From contig NZ_LR213796.1 of the NCBI RefSeq assembly GCF_900659865.1, forward strand, positions 1-39,514: a stretch of DNA of 39,514 bases, given 5' to 3'. This DNA is from Hyella patelloides LEGE 07179. GTDB taxonomy: Bacteria; Cyanobacteriota; Cyanobacteriia; Cyanobacteriales; Xenococcaceae. This document shows positions 8,107 through 16,413 of the stretch, piece after piece. The notes under the pieces were generated by a model. That model saw only the letters and a list, made by a program, of their open reading frames with translations, was not told the DNA's origin and ran no database searches. Positions within the stretch are counted from its first letter, which is position 1. Every line of letters starts with the position of its first letter. The position numbers and the translations under genes were made by a program.

Positions 8107-11100
8107 TTATTTGTTAGTTGTTAATTCTTCTTCTGTCTCCGATGTATCTCTTATTTGCGTTCCGTTATCGTTGTTCTCTTCATCTGGCTGTCTTTGTATC
8201 TCCCTGTTTTTATTCCTACCTCCTTTTAAGAAAGACTGTTCAAAATCTTTAATGACAATATAAAGAATAGGGACAAAAATTAGACTTAAAACAGTTGCTA
8301 GTGACATTCCACCAAAAACCGCAGTACCCAACGACCAACGACTGACTGCACCAGCACCACTAGCAATTAAGAGAGGCATAAAACCGACTAAAGTAGAAAT
8401 CGCAGTCATTAAAATTGCCCTAAATCGCTGTTCAGAGGCAAAAATAGCAGCTTTTTCAATACCCATGCCGAGAGTGCGATTCTGATTGGCAAATTCCACA
8501 ATTAAAATCGCATTTTTACTTGCCATACCAATCAGCATGACTAATCCTACTTGGGCATAAATATTGTTATCGAGAATCGGCCAAACGCCTCCAGCCTGTA
8601 AAAAAGTTGCCCTCAGCCAAATTCCACCTAATGCACCCAGGATAGCTAGGGGAACGGTGAGCATAATAATTAGAGGATCGATATAACTTTCGTATTGTGC
8701 TGCTAGCACCAGAAAAACCATCACAAAAGCGAGACCAAATACCAGAGGTGCAGCACCACCAGCAGTTTTTTCTTCGGCTGCGGTGTTTGTCCATTCGTAA
8801 CCAAAACCTGGTTGTAAAGTCGCTTCTGCTACTTCCTCCATCGCCGTAATTACCTGTCCCGAACTATAACCAGGTGCGGGAGCAACAATAATTCTAATTG
8901 CTGGGTAAACGTTGTAGTTAGTCACAATGGGTGGATAAGAAATTTGTTGAACGTTGATGAGGCTGCTGAGCCGAATTAATTCCCCATCACGAGATCGCAC
9001 AGAAAGACGGTTGATATCATCTGGATTGGAGCGTCTCTCGGCTTCTGCTTGAGCATACACTCGATAAAGTCTGCCATCTAAAACAAATTGATTGACAAAG
9101 TTTGAACCAAGATAGGTTTGCAGGGTATTGAGAATTTCGCTGATATCGACATTTTGGGCATTAGCTTGATTGCGGTCGATATCTGCCTCTAGCATCGGAC
9201 TATCAAAAGTAAAAGTAGTGAATGCTTGGGCTATTTCGGGTCTTTCGTTAGCAGCAGCAATTACCTGTTGGGTATTACTCATTAGGGTATCCATTCCTCT
9301 ACCCTGACGGTCTTGGATATAAATTTCCGAACCACCAAAGCTACTCAGACCATCCACAGGAGGAGCATTAACGGCAATCACCCTTGCACCATCAATATTT
9401 TGTTGAAACTGCTGATTTACTCGTTGTAGCAGCCCAAACACCGAGCTAGAATCCCCAGATCGCTCATCCCAAGGATGAAGCTTGACAAACATTACCGCTT
9501 TATTGCTGTTTTGACCGTCAAAAGAAAATCCTGACAGTCCCATAGAGTGCTGTACTTCTTCATACTCCATCACTATCTGGGCTGCTTGCTGAGTAATGTT
9601 ATGGGTGTAGCTTAAAGAAACTCCTGGTGGTGCTTCAATAATGGTAAAAAAATAGCCCTGGTCTTCTTCAGGTACGAATCCTTGAGGCAAACTGGTATAT
9701 GTCCAACCCGTTAGCACCAATCCTCCAATAAAGATCGCGATGACTACTAACTTTATTTGGGTCAGGAATTGGATTAAACTTCGATAGCGTCCTTTAAGCC
9801 AATCGAAAACACGGTCAAATCGGGGAAATAACCAGCCCAAAGGTCCTTTTACTGGTTCTGCGGGGCGGAGAAATACCCCCGACATGGTAGGAGAAAAAGT
9901 TAAGGCGTTAAAGGTGGAAAAGACCACAGCAAAAGCGATAGTGAGGGCAAACTGCTTGTAAACAATCCCTGTGGTACCAGGAAAGAAAGTGACGGGGATA
10001 AACACCGCCATCAAGACCACAGAAGTCGAAATTACCGCCCCGACCAACTCTTCCATCGCATCTAAAGCTGCCTGCACAGGACGCATCCCCTGAGAAAGCT
10101 TGGCTGAGACTGCCTCGACAATCACAATCCCGTCATCTACGACTAAACCCGTTGCCAGTACACAAGCAAATAGGGTTAGCTGATTGAGGGTGAATCCTAA
10201 TGCTTGTAGTGCAATCATCGATCCAATTAAAGCTACAGGAATTGCGATCGCTGGAATCAGGGTAGTACGCCAGTCTTGAAGAAAAATAAAGATAATTAAG
10301 ACAACCAGTCCAATTGCCTGTATCAAAGTTACTACCAAATCTTGCAAAGAAGCATTGATAAATAGGGTATTATCTTGAGCAATCGTCGCTTTTAAACCTC
10401 TGGGGAAATCTGCTTCTAGCTCGGTCATCCTTGCTTTAACCGCTTCAGCAGTGTCTAAAGCATTTGTGCCAGGAAGCTGATAGACAATCAATCCTACTGC
10501 TGGTGCTTCTCCATCAAATACGGCTTGAGTGGAATAATTTTCGACTCCTAATTCGGCTCGTCCCACATCTTTGACCTTAATCAGCGTGCCGTCACCTGAT
10601 GCTTGAACTACGATATCTTCGGCTTCTTCGATGGTGGTAAATCTGCCGTTGACTCTTAAGGGTAGTTCGTACTGTTGTGCGATTGCTACTGGTTGTCTGC
10701 CCACACCCCCCGCACCGACTTCAAAGTTTTGGTTTTGAATCGCACCCACGACATCGCTGGCGGTTAATCCCCTAGCAGCCAATTTATTGGGATCGAGCCA
10801 AACCCGCATTGAATAAGTCGCCGAACCAAATACCCTGAGACTTCCCACCCCTTCAATTCTTCTGAGTTCGTTCCACAAATAGCGATCGACATAATTGTAA
10901 AGAAATACGGGGTCGTAATAATATTCCCCTGCTTCATCTTGTTCGGAATAGAAGCCATAAACCAAGGTAATGCTAGGAGATTCTTTTTCGGTAGTTACTC
11001 CAGTGGCGAGAACACTTTGAGGTAAATTTGATTGTGCCTGAGCAACTCGGTTTTGGACTAATACTTGAGAAATATTGGTATCTTTCTCCACAGGAAAAGA

Positions 11101-11382
11101 CACATTGATCGTCGAGTTCCCATTATTATCGGTGTTGGAGTTTATCCATCGAACATCTTCTGTACCATTGATTTCTCTTTCTAATACGGTGGTGACATTC
11201 TCTACGGTAGTTTTGGCATCTGCACCTACATAATTAGCTCGCACTGTGATTTGCTTGGGGGCAATTTGAGGAAGTTTATCTAAAGGCAACAATGCGATGC
11301 AGATAACGCCCAACAACACAATTACAATTGTACAGACGGTAGTGAGAACGGGGCGTTTAATAAATGGGGTTGAGATGGACAT
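8107..11382 (-). CDS. RND efflux pump, HAE1/AcrB family
   Basis: A 1091-residue inner-membrane proton antiporter of the hydrophobe/amphiphile efflux class. The family layout is intact: an N-terminal helix (about 12-32), a large porter loop, membrane bundle, second porter loop and second bundle. Proton-relay residues are present as Asp416-Asp417 in GLVVDDGIVIVEAV and Lys956 in MASKNAILIVEF. The C-terminal ~45 residues are hydrophilic and acidic. It should form a trimer and pump hydrophobic toxic compounds together with the membrane-fusion protein encoded just upstream (11478-12876) and a TolC-type channel that is not in the window. The 95-base gap to the upstream gene contains a palindromic repeat (11418-11437). 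ATG at 11382 is the family-typical start (MSISTPFIKRPVLT). Confidence 0.95.
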   Translation of the reverse strand: MSISTPFIKRPVLTTVCTIVIVLLGVICIALLPLDKLPQIAPKQITVRANYVGADAKTTVENVTTVLEREINGTEDVRWINSNTDNNGNSTINVSFPVEKDTNISQVLVQNRVAQAQSNLPQSVLATGVTTEKESPSITLVYGFYSEQDEAGEYYYDPVFLYNYVDRYLWNELRRIEGVGSLRVFGSATYSMRVWLDPNKLAARGLTASDVVGAIQNQNFEVGAGGVGRQPVAIAQQYELPLRVNGRFTTIEEAEDIVVQASGDGTLIKVKDVGRAELGVENYSTQAVFDGEAPAVGLIVYQLPGTNALDTAEAVKARMTELEADFPRGLKATIAQDNTLFINASLQDLVVTLIQAIGLVVLIIFIFLQDWRTTLIPAIAIPVALIGSMIALQALGFTLNQLTLFACVLATGLVVDDGIVIVEAVSAKLSQGMRPVQAALDAMEELVGAVISTSVVLMAVFIPVTFFPGTTGIVYKQFALTIAFAVVFSTFNALTFSPTMSGVFLRPAEPVKGPLGWLFPRFDRVFDWLKGRYRSLIQFLTQIKLVVIAIFIGGLVLTGWTYTSLPQGFVPEEDQGYFFTIIEAPPGVSLSYTHNITQQAAQIVMEYEEVQHSMGLSGFSFDGQNSNKAVMFVKLHPWDERSGDSSSVFGLLQRVNQQFQQNIDGARVIAVNAPPVDGLSSFGGSEIYIQDRQGRGMDTLMSNTQQVIAAANERPEIAQAFTTFTFDSPMLEADIDRNQANAQNVDISEILNTLQTYLGSNFVNQFVLDGRLYRVYAQAEAERRSNPDDINRLSVRSRDGELIRLSSLINVQQISYPPIVTNYNVYPAIRIIVAPAPGYSSGQVITAMEEVAEATLQPGFGYEWTNTAAEEKTAGGAAPLVFGLAFVMVFLVLAAQYESYIDPLIIMLTVPLAILGALGGIWLRATFLQAGGVWPILDNNIYAQVGLVMLIGMASKNAILIVEFANQNRTLGMGIEKAAIFASEQRFRAILMTAISTLVGFMPLLIASGAGAVSRWSLGTAVFGGMSLATVLSLIFVPILYIVIKDFEQSFLKGGRNKNREIQRQPDEENNDNGTQIRDTSETEEELTTNK

Positions 11383-11417
11383 TTTTCAAAAGTTGCGAGT
11401 TGCGAGTTCAGAGGTAT

Positions 11418-11437
11418 GGGCGAACGGTCGTTCGCCC
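11418..11437. repeat. Palindromic repeat GGGCGAAC-GGTC-GTTCGCCC
   Basis: Perfect 8-bp inverted repeat with a 4-base loop, between the membrane-fusion and pump genes. A related but imperfect copy is at 32568-32596, so it is a dispersed element. It would form a strong hairpin in the operon mRNA and could alter the ratio of the two proteins. Confidence 0.75.
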
Positions 11438-11477
11438 GTACAAGTAGTCAGTAGCAATACTTGCTACTCTCCCAAAG

Positions 11478-12876
11478 TCATTCCGTTTCTGCATCAGAAA
11501 CAGCCTGTTCTTCTTCAGCAGGTTTAATTGATGTGCCGTCTCTCAGACTGAGGATATTAGAAACAGCGATTCTGTCTCCTAGTTCAAGACCAGAGATCAC
11601 TTGATAATCTTGTGCTTGAATGCTTCCTAACTTAATCGGTTGTTGCTGGGCGATTAAAGCCTCGCTTGCAGACTGAGAATTACTTTCCTCTTGAGAATTG
11701 TCCTCTGTGGCAAGATAAACAAAGTTTTGTCCCCCTAATGTAGATACGGCGGTAGTCGGTACTAATATTCCTGGTTGTTCGTCCCAAATCACTCTAACTC
11801 TGACATATTCTCGGTCTCTGAGGCTATTTTCATTGGCAAAAGTAACTTTAGTTAGAATTGACTGGGTGTTTTGTTGAACTAAGGGAGCTATATAGGTAAT
11901 CTCTCCTGACGCTCCTGAGCTACCATCTTGGTTAATAATTTCTACTGACAGTCCTGTTTTGAGCGCGATCGCGATATTCTACGGGTATATTAATATTGAG
12001 GTCGAAGCTTTGATTGTTGGTAATGGTGGTTAACTCTTCGCCAACGCTCACGTAATCACCGACTTTGTTATCGTCAAAGCTTCCTACAATTCCATCGATG
12101 GGTGCATTGATCGTATTAAAAGCTAAATTTTGGCTAATAGAGCCTAATTCTGCTTCTGTTCTTCTTATTATGGCATTTTGACTATCTATATTTGCTCTGG
12201 ATTGTTCTACCTGTCTTTCTGCTGCTTGTAGCGATTCAATTGCTGCATTCAGAGTTTCTTTTCTCGAATTACGCTGGGCAAGACTGCTTTTTAAATCGCG
12301 ATTATCGTCATCTAAATCCTGTTGTGCTACTGCTCCTCCTTCAACTAGCATTTTAGTTCGCTCAATGTTGATTTGTGCCAGTTCTACCTCGGCTTCTAAT
12401 TCTTGCAAATCGGCTCTAGCACTCTCTACTTGAGCAGCAGCAGCAGCGCGGTTGGCTTCGGCTGTACTCAATTCGGCTTGGGTTTGTCCTAGTCTGGCTC
12501 TTTCGACATTGACGCTTTGGGTGGCAGCGTTCACATTTTCTTGTTCTTGAGTTGGTTCAAAGGAGGCAATAGGATCGCCTCGACTAACGCGATCGCCCTG
12601 ACTGACAAAGATTTCTAAGATTCTGCCTTCGATGCGGGGTGCTAGACTCACTCGATCTCTAGCTTGTAAAGTGCCGACATATTCGCTACTGTCGATTACA
12701 GTGGCGGATTCTAGGGTTTTTAACTGTACAGCGATCGCCTGTGGAAGATTAGCTTGTTCTTGTCCGCCACCGCAGCTACTAACACCAAGAGATAACAAAG
12801 TAATAGCTATGGCTTTAGCTGAAATATGCCTAAAAGTAACTATCGATTTAGATTGAAATGTTTTTTGCTCGCTCAT
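11478..12876 (-). pseudogene. RND membrane-fusion protein (HlyD/AcrA family), split by a +1 frameshift
   Basis: Two minus-strand reading frames (12876-11932 and a second one ending at 11478) together make a normal ~465-residue periplasmic adaptor. It has a lipoprotein signal ending GVSSC (Cys35), a barrel-sandwich half (RILEIFVSQGDRVSRGDPI), a long alpha-hairpin coiled coil (about 100-235), the second sandwich half (NTINAPIDGIVGSF), a beta-barrel, and a membrane-proximal end (GILVPTTAVS, VISGLELGDRI). The frame changes in the codons for EYRDR, next to a GCGATCGC site at about 11961-11972. Removing one G lets EYRDR continue as LKTGLSVEIINQDG, exactly the family pattern. Both sides look conserved, so this is either a recent inactivation or a sequencing error. 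If real, the RND pump loses its adaptor. Confidence 0.88.
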
Positions 12877-12906
12877 GAGTGGATGCGTCTTTTTTCCTGA
12901 GATAGT

Positions 12907-13047
12907 CTAAGATTTAATAATTAAATTTAAAACCAAAATTAAACAGTTAAGGCTCAAAAATAGCAAGAGCAAAAGTATTGTCTGTTTAATGCGTTTGAAA
13001 ATGGGGCGCACTTGAAATCTACCAATAAGGCGATCTCGCACTAGCAT
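12907..13047 (-). CDS. 46-residue single-span membrane peptide upstream of the membrane-fusion gene
   Basis: An ATG at 13047 opens 46 codons ending 30 bases before the membrane-fusion protein gene. The peptide has a basic N-terminus (MLVRDRLIGRFQVRPIFKRI) and one strongly hydrophobic helix (about 23-43, TILLLLLFLSLNCLILVLNL), ending IIKS. Positive-inside reasoning places the N-terminus in the cytoplasm. It would be the first gene of the RND operon. Its start is 84 bases downstream of the iteron array at 13131-13170, a normal promoter distance. No family recognised and no clear ribosome-binding site, so moderate confidence only. Confidence 0.4.
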   Translation of the reverse strand: MLVRDRLIGRFQVRPIFKRIKQTILLLLLFLSLNCLILVLNLIIKS

Positions 13048-13130
13048 CAACTCTGGTTTATGCCAAATATATTGTTATTAGTGCCTTATTTTTATTCTTC
13101 AAAAAGCTTAACGATTGACAGTATTTTTTT

Positions 13131-13170
13131 CTTGCCTAATCTTGCTCAATTTTTTCTAATCTTGCTCAGT
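13131..13170 (-). promoter_or_regulatory. Iteron array upstream of the RND locus (4 units of 10 bp)
   Basis: On the minus strand four consecutive 10-bp units occur: GAGCAAGATT, AGAAAAAATT, GAGCAAGATT, AGGCAAGAAA. The 10-bp spacing places each unit on the same face of the helix. Related arrays sit at 17351-17400 and 22974-23003, upstream of other genes of the same cluster. Probably a binding site for a shared regulator; the response regulator at 14681 is a candidate by location only. Confidence 0.55.
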
Positions 13171-13231
13171 CCCATAGCTCGATCGTTTCAGCATGGCAAG
13201 ATAGATGGCAATTTATAGATAAGCTGGGGAA

Positions 13232-13302
13232 TACTCATCTCTTTTAAGGGATTGAGATGAGTAGGCTGCAAAATCGAGTGGCTCGATGCCATATCGATTT
13301 TG
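13232..13302 (+). other. Two adjacent stem-loops upstream of tnpB
   Basis: Stem-loop 1 (13232-13263) pairs TACTCATCTC with GAGATGAGTA, 10 perfect base pairs around a 12-base loop. Stem-loop 2 (13269-13302) pairs CAAAATCGA with TCGATTTTG, with an inner TGGC/GCCA helix and a 5-base loop. IS200/IS605 elements have hairpins at their left ends that are recognised during transposition, so these may mark the left end of the TnpB element. They could equally be 5'-leader structure. No Y1 transposase gene is present. Confidence 0.55.
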
Positions 13303-13354
13303 TCAATTACAGCTTATATGCTAATATTTTATCACAAACTTAAGTTTTTAATAA

Positions 13355-14578
13355 ATGCTCAAAGCAGTTAAAGTAAGAATCTATCCTACCGAACAACAGA
13401 AAGTGTCATTAGCGCAGGCTTTTGGTACTACTCGTTGGGTATGGAATCACTTTCTTGCTTTAACTAACAAGACATACAAAGAAACAGGTCAAGGAATTGC
13501 TAAATATGACATGATTAAGGAATTACCATTACTGAAAAAACAAGAAGAAACAGAATGGTTAAAACAAACCTATTCTCAGTCTCTTCAATCTGTATGTCTC
13601 AATCTGAGTAGAGCATTTGTTAACTTCTTTGAAAAACGAGCTAGATATCCTAGATTCAAATCCAGACATGGTAAGCAATCGCTTATCTATCCTCAAAATG
13701 TCAAACTAGCTGAAAATCAAATTTACTTTCCTAAGCTTGATTGGATAGACGCTGTTATACATCGACCAGTCGAAGGTGCAATTAGAACGGTCACTATAAC
13801 TAAAAATTGCGCCGAACAATACTATGCTTCGGTGATGTTTGAAGATGGGAAATCCCTCCCAACCCCTCGAAATTTGGGGGGAGCCGAAGGCGAAAAGATT
13901 GCTGAAAGTAAGACAATTGGATTAGATTTAGGTTTAAATCATTTTTGCATCACTTCAGACGGTAAAAAGTTTGATAATCCCAGATGGTTCAAAAAGCACT
14001 CACACAATCTGAAAATTAAACAGCAACAATTATCTAGAAAACAAAAGGGGAGTAATAATAGAAATAAATCCCGACTAAAAGTAGCTAAGGTACATAACAA
14101 AATTACTAATTGTCGTGAAGATTTTCATCACCAGCTATCGCGAAGGATAGTTAACGAGAATCAAGTTTTGGTGCTTGAAAATCTAGCAATTAAGAATATG
14201 GTCACAAATCATTGTCTTGCCTTAGCTATTAGTCAGGTGGGATGGGGGCAATTTTGCACCATGCTTAAGTACAAAGCGGAACAAGAAGGGAAAATATATT
14301 TAGAGGTAGATAGATTTTTTCCTAGTTCTAAAACCTGTCATGTCTGTCTCAATCAAGTAGGTAACTTGCCTCTTGATGTAAGAGTTTGGACTTGTAATAG
14401 CTGTCAGACAACTCACGACAGAGATCTTAATGCAGCAATCTCCCTCAAAGATGAGGGTCTTCGACTCTTGGCTTCAGGAACTGGAGCTACAGCCTATCGC
14501 CCAGATGTCAGACCAAGTAAGGGAGGACGTAAGAAATCCACTACTAGGCAATCTGAAGGACGCGATGCCCGAATTTAG
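13355..14578 (+). CDS. tnpB: TnpB, RNA-guided nuclease of an IS200/IS605-family (IS1341-like) element
   Basis: A 407-residue TnpB (OrfB) with an N-terminal helix-turn-helix-like region (KVRIYPTEQQK, TTRWVWN) and an intact RuvC-like nuclease: Asp191 (GLDLGLN), Glu275 (LVLENLAIKNM) and Asp355 (THDRDLNAA). A zinc ribbon is inserted with Cys328, Cys331, Cys347 and Cys350. TnpB proteins cut DNA under guidance of an omega/reRNA made from the 3' end of their own gene and are ancestors of Cas12. All key residues are present, so it may be active. No TnpA transposase accompanies it. A loop encoded near 13850-13900 (about residues 167-185, NLGGAEGEK) comes from a palindromic C-rich/G-rich stretch and looks like a small in-frame repeat insertion. 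The element separates the response-regulator gene at 14681 from the iterons at 13131. Confidence 0.9.
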   Translation: MLKAVKVRIYPTEQQKVSLAQAFGTTRWVWNHFLALTNKTYKETGQGIAKYDMIKELPLLKKQEETEWLKQTYSQSLQSVCLNLSRAFVNFFEKRARYPRFKSRHGKQSLIYPQNVKLAENQIYFPKLDWIDAVIHRPVEGAIRTVTITKNCAEQYYASVMFEDGKSLPTPRNLGGAEGEKIAESKTIGLDLGLNHFCITSDGKKFDNPRWFKKHSHNLKIKQQQLSRKQKGSNNRNKSRLKVAKVHNKITNCREDFHHQLSRRIVNENQVLVLENLAIKNMVTNHCLALAISQVGWGQFCTMLKYKAEQEGKIYLEVDRFFPSSKTCHVCLNQVGNLPLDVRVWTCNSCQTTHDRDLNAAISLKDEGLRLLASGTGATAYRPDVRPSKGGRKKSTTRQSEGRDARI

Positions 14579-14643
14579 TTCGGGCATTTCAGCCGTCCGT
14601 TTGGGTAGGAAGCTCGTGTGCGTTTACGCCATGAGTAGTTCAC
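14565..14643 (+). ncRNA. Putative TnpB guide-RNA scaffold / element right end
   Basis: Two stable stem-loops close the element. One is ATGCCCGAA/TTCGGGCAT (14565-14587), which contains the tnpB stop codon in its loop. The other is CTCGTGTGCG-TTTA-CGCCATGAG (14613-14635), followed by TAGTTCAC. This overlap of the gene end with structured RNA just inside the element is how reRNA scaffolds are arranged in IS200/IS605 TnpB systems. The guide would start after about 14643 and would then be the first bases before the response-regulator gene. Boundary and RNA are inferred. Confidence 0.5.
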
Positions 14644-14680
14644 TATGTTACTTGTATGTAAACGATAACCTTCCTTTGCG

Positions 14681-15313
14681 ATGAATCAATCCAATTCTAT
14701 TAATGTTCTCGTAGCTGAAGACCATGAAATTGTTCGTGATGGTATTTGTTCGATAGTCAACTATCAACCAGATATCAGTGTGATCGCTGAAGCAGAAAAT
14801 GGCGAACAAGCAGTAAAACTATATCGAGAACAGCAACCCGATGTAGTGCTGATGGATTTAAGAATGCCAATAATGGAAGGAGTAGAGGCGATCTCTAAAA
14901 TTAAAGCGGAATTTTCTGAGGCTAAAATAATCATTCTTACTACCTACGATACCGACGAAGATATCTATCGGGGATTGCAAGCAGGAGCAAGAGGCTATTT
15001 ACTCAAAGATACTACTTCTAAAGAGCTAACTACTGCTATTCGTGCCGTTTACCAAGGAAAAAAATACGTTCCCCAAGAGGTAGCGATGAAATTAGCCGAA
15101 CGAATTACTAATAGTGAGCTTACCAGCAGAGAAATGGAAGTGTTGAAATTGTTAACTAAGGGTAGAAGTAATCAAGAAATCGGCTCAATTCTGAAAATCA
15201 CTGAGGGTACAGTTAAATTTCATGTCAACAACATTTTAAGCAAATTAGACGTTGGCGATCGAACTCAAGCTGTTATTACTGCTTTCAAACGGGGTTTAGC
15301 TCGACTAGAGTAG
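14681..15313 (+). CDS. NarL/FixJ-family response regulator
   Basis: A 210-residue two-domain protein. The receiver domain (about 8-122) has the acidic pair Glu13-Asp14, phospho-acceptor Asp59 (VVLMDLRMP), Thr87 and Lys109 (YLLKD). The LuxR-type helix-turn-helix (about 146-205) shows LTSREMEVLKLLTKGRSNQE and TVKFHVNNILSKL. Such regulators usually pair with HisKA_3 kinases. The five-GAF kinase at 19088-22864 has exactly that kinase type and lies in the same island, so it is the likely partner. The right end of the TnpB element is only about 40 bases upstream, so the native promoter has probably been displaced. The ATG at 14681 gives the normal family start; no good Shine-Dalgarno is visible. 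Confidence 0.92.
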   Translation: MNQSNSINVLVAEDHEIVRDGICSIVNYQPDISVIAEAENGEQAVKLYREQQPDVVLMDLRMPIMEGVEAISKIKAEFSEAKIIILTTYDTDEDIYRGLQAGARGYLLKDTTSKELTTAIRAVYQGKKYVPQEVAMKLAERITNSELTSREMEVLKLLTKGRSNQEIGSILKITEGTVKFHVNNILSKLDVGDRTQAVITAFKRGLARLE

Positions 15314-15505
15314 ATAATAATCTCTTCCCTTTTACTTCTTACCCTTGAAGTTTTCTTGTTTCCTTGTCAAAAGTTAAGTATCAACCCTCAACTTAATACG
15401 GGGTTTTTGTCTGTTCTTTACTTATGGTCAAAGTCTAATCTTCGCACAGGCGTATATATCTATGCTTTTTTCTAACATTATGTCATCGTAGTTAGAGAAG
15501 TATTC

Positions 15506-16354
15506 GTGTGCAATATTGACAAGTTAAGCAATAAAGTTTATCAATTTGATGGCTTTAGTTTTTATAATTGCTTAGAGCAGCCAAATTATTGGTGCGAACA
15601 CGGTCATGAAGAAATACAGATCGCCTTACCACAAACTAATGCTGAGGCTTGGATGAGGTGTGAATCATCTCTCGATAAACAATGTACTCGACAAATCCAA
15701 GTAGGTGAAACTTTTTTAGTTTCGTCTAATCAACCCCATGCTCTTGATTGGCGACAAACGGCAGAATTAACTATTTTTTATCTTCATCCTCGTTTTTTAG
15801 CAAGTGCAATTGATGATTCAATAGAAGAAAAACAATTAGCAATTAACGATCGCTTTTCTTTAATCAACGATCCTTTAATTCGAGAGATAGGCGTTATTTT
15901 TCGTCATTTGTGCAGTTTCGATCTGGCTAGCGATCGACTATATGTTGAAAATCTAGCAAATTTGTTAGCAGTTCACCTACTAAGAAATTACCTAAACTAT
16001 AATTTTAAAAATATACGTTGTTATCAAGGATTGTCTCCCAAAAAACTCAATCTTATTTTAGAATATATTGAAACCAATCTCAATCAAAAAATAACATTAT
16101 CTGACTTGGCTACTGTTGCTGGTGTAGGAAAATTTTATTTTAGTCGTTTATTTAAAAGCTCTACTAATTTAACTCCTTATAATTATGTCCTACAACAGAG
16201 AGTAGAGCGAGCTAAAAAATTATTAAAAAACTCAGATATGCCTATTTGTGATATTGCTTTAGAATGTGGCTTTGGTAATCAAAGTCATTTAGCTAGACAC
16301 TTTCGCAATAGGCAAAAAGTAACCCCTATGCAGTATCGTAAGAGTGAAAAGTAA
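15506..16354 (+). CDS. AraC-family transcriptional regulator
   Basis: A 282-residue protein starting at a GTG. The N-terminal half (about 1-165) is a cupin-like sensing domain (HGHEEIQIALP, FLVSSNQPHALDW), as in regulators that bind a small ligand. The C-terminal ~100 residues hold two helix-turn-helix motifs (KITLSDLATVAGVGKFYFSR, FKSSTNLTPYNYV; and DIALECGFGNQSHLARHFRN), the AraC/XylS signature. It stands next to the OYE pseudogene, which faces it convergently (gap ~60 bases). Regulators of this type often control neighbouring detoxification genes. The ligand is unknown. The 190 bases upstream contain no clear operator. Confidence 0.9.
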   Translation: MCNIDKLSNKVYQFDGFSFYNCLEQPNYWCEHGHEEIQIALPQTNAEAWMRCESSLDKQCTRQIQVGETFLVSSNQPHALDWRQTAELTIFYLHPRFLASAIDDSIEEKQLAINDRFSLINDPLIREIGVIFRHLCSFDLASDRLYVENLANLLAVHLLRNYLNYNFKNIRCYQGLSPKKLNLILEYIETNLNQKITLSDLATVAGVGKFYFSRLFKSSTNLTPYNYVLQQRVERAKKLLKNSDMPICDIALECGFGNQSHLARHFRNRQKVTPMQYRKSEK

Positions 16355-16413
16355 GAGGTAATGGTTAATAGAAATAAATTTGGTTACTAATTACTGATTT
16401 TAAAGAATTGGCT

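Larger units (their letters stand above)
12877..13354. other. Intergenic region between the RND locus and the TnpB element
   Basis: Contains the 46-codon membrane peptide gene (12907-13047, minus), the iteron array (13131-13170) and two perfect stem-loops (13232-13302) that may be the left end of the TnpB element. Nothing else was recognised. Confidence 0.7.
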
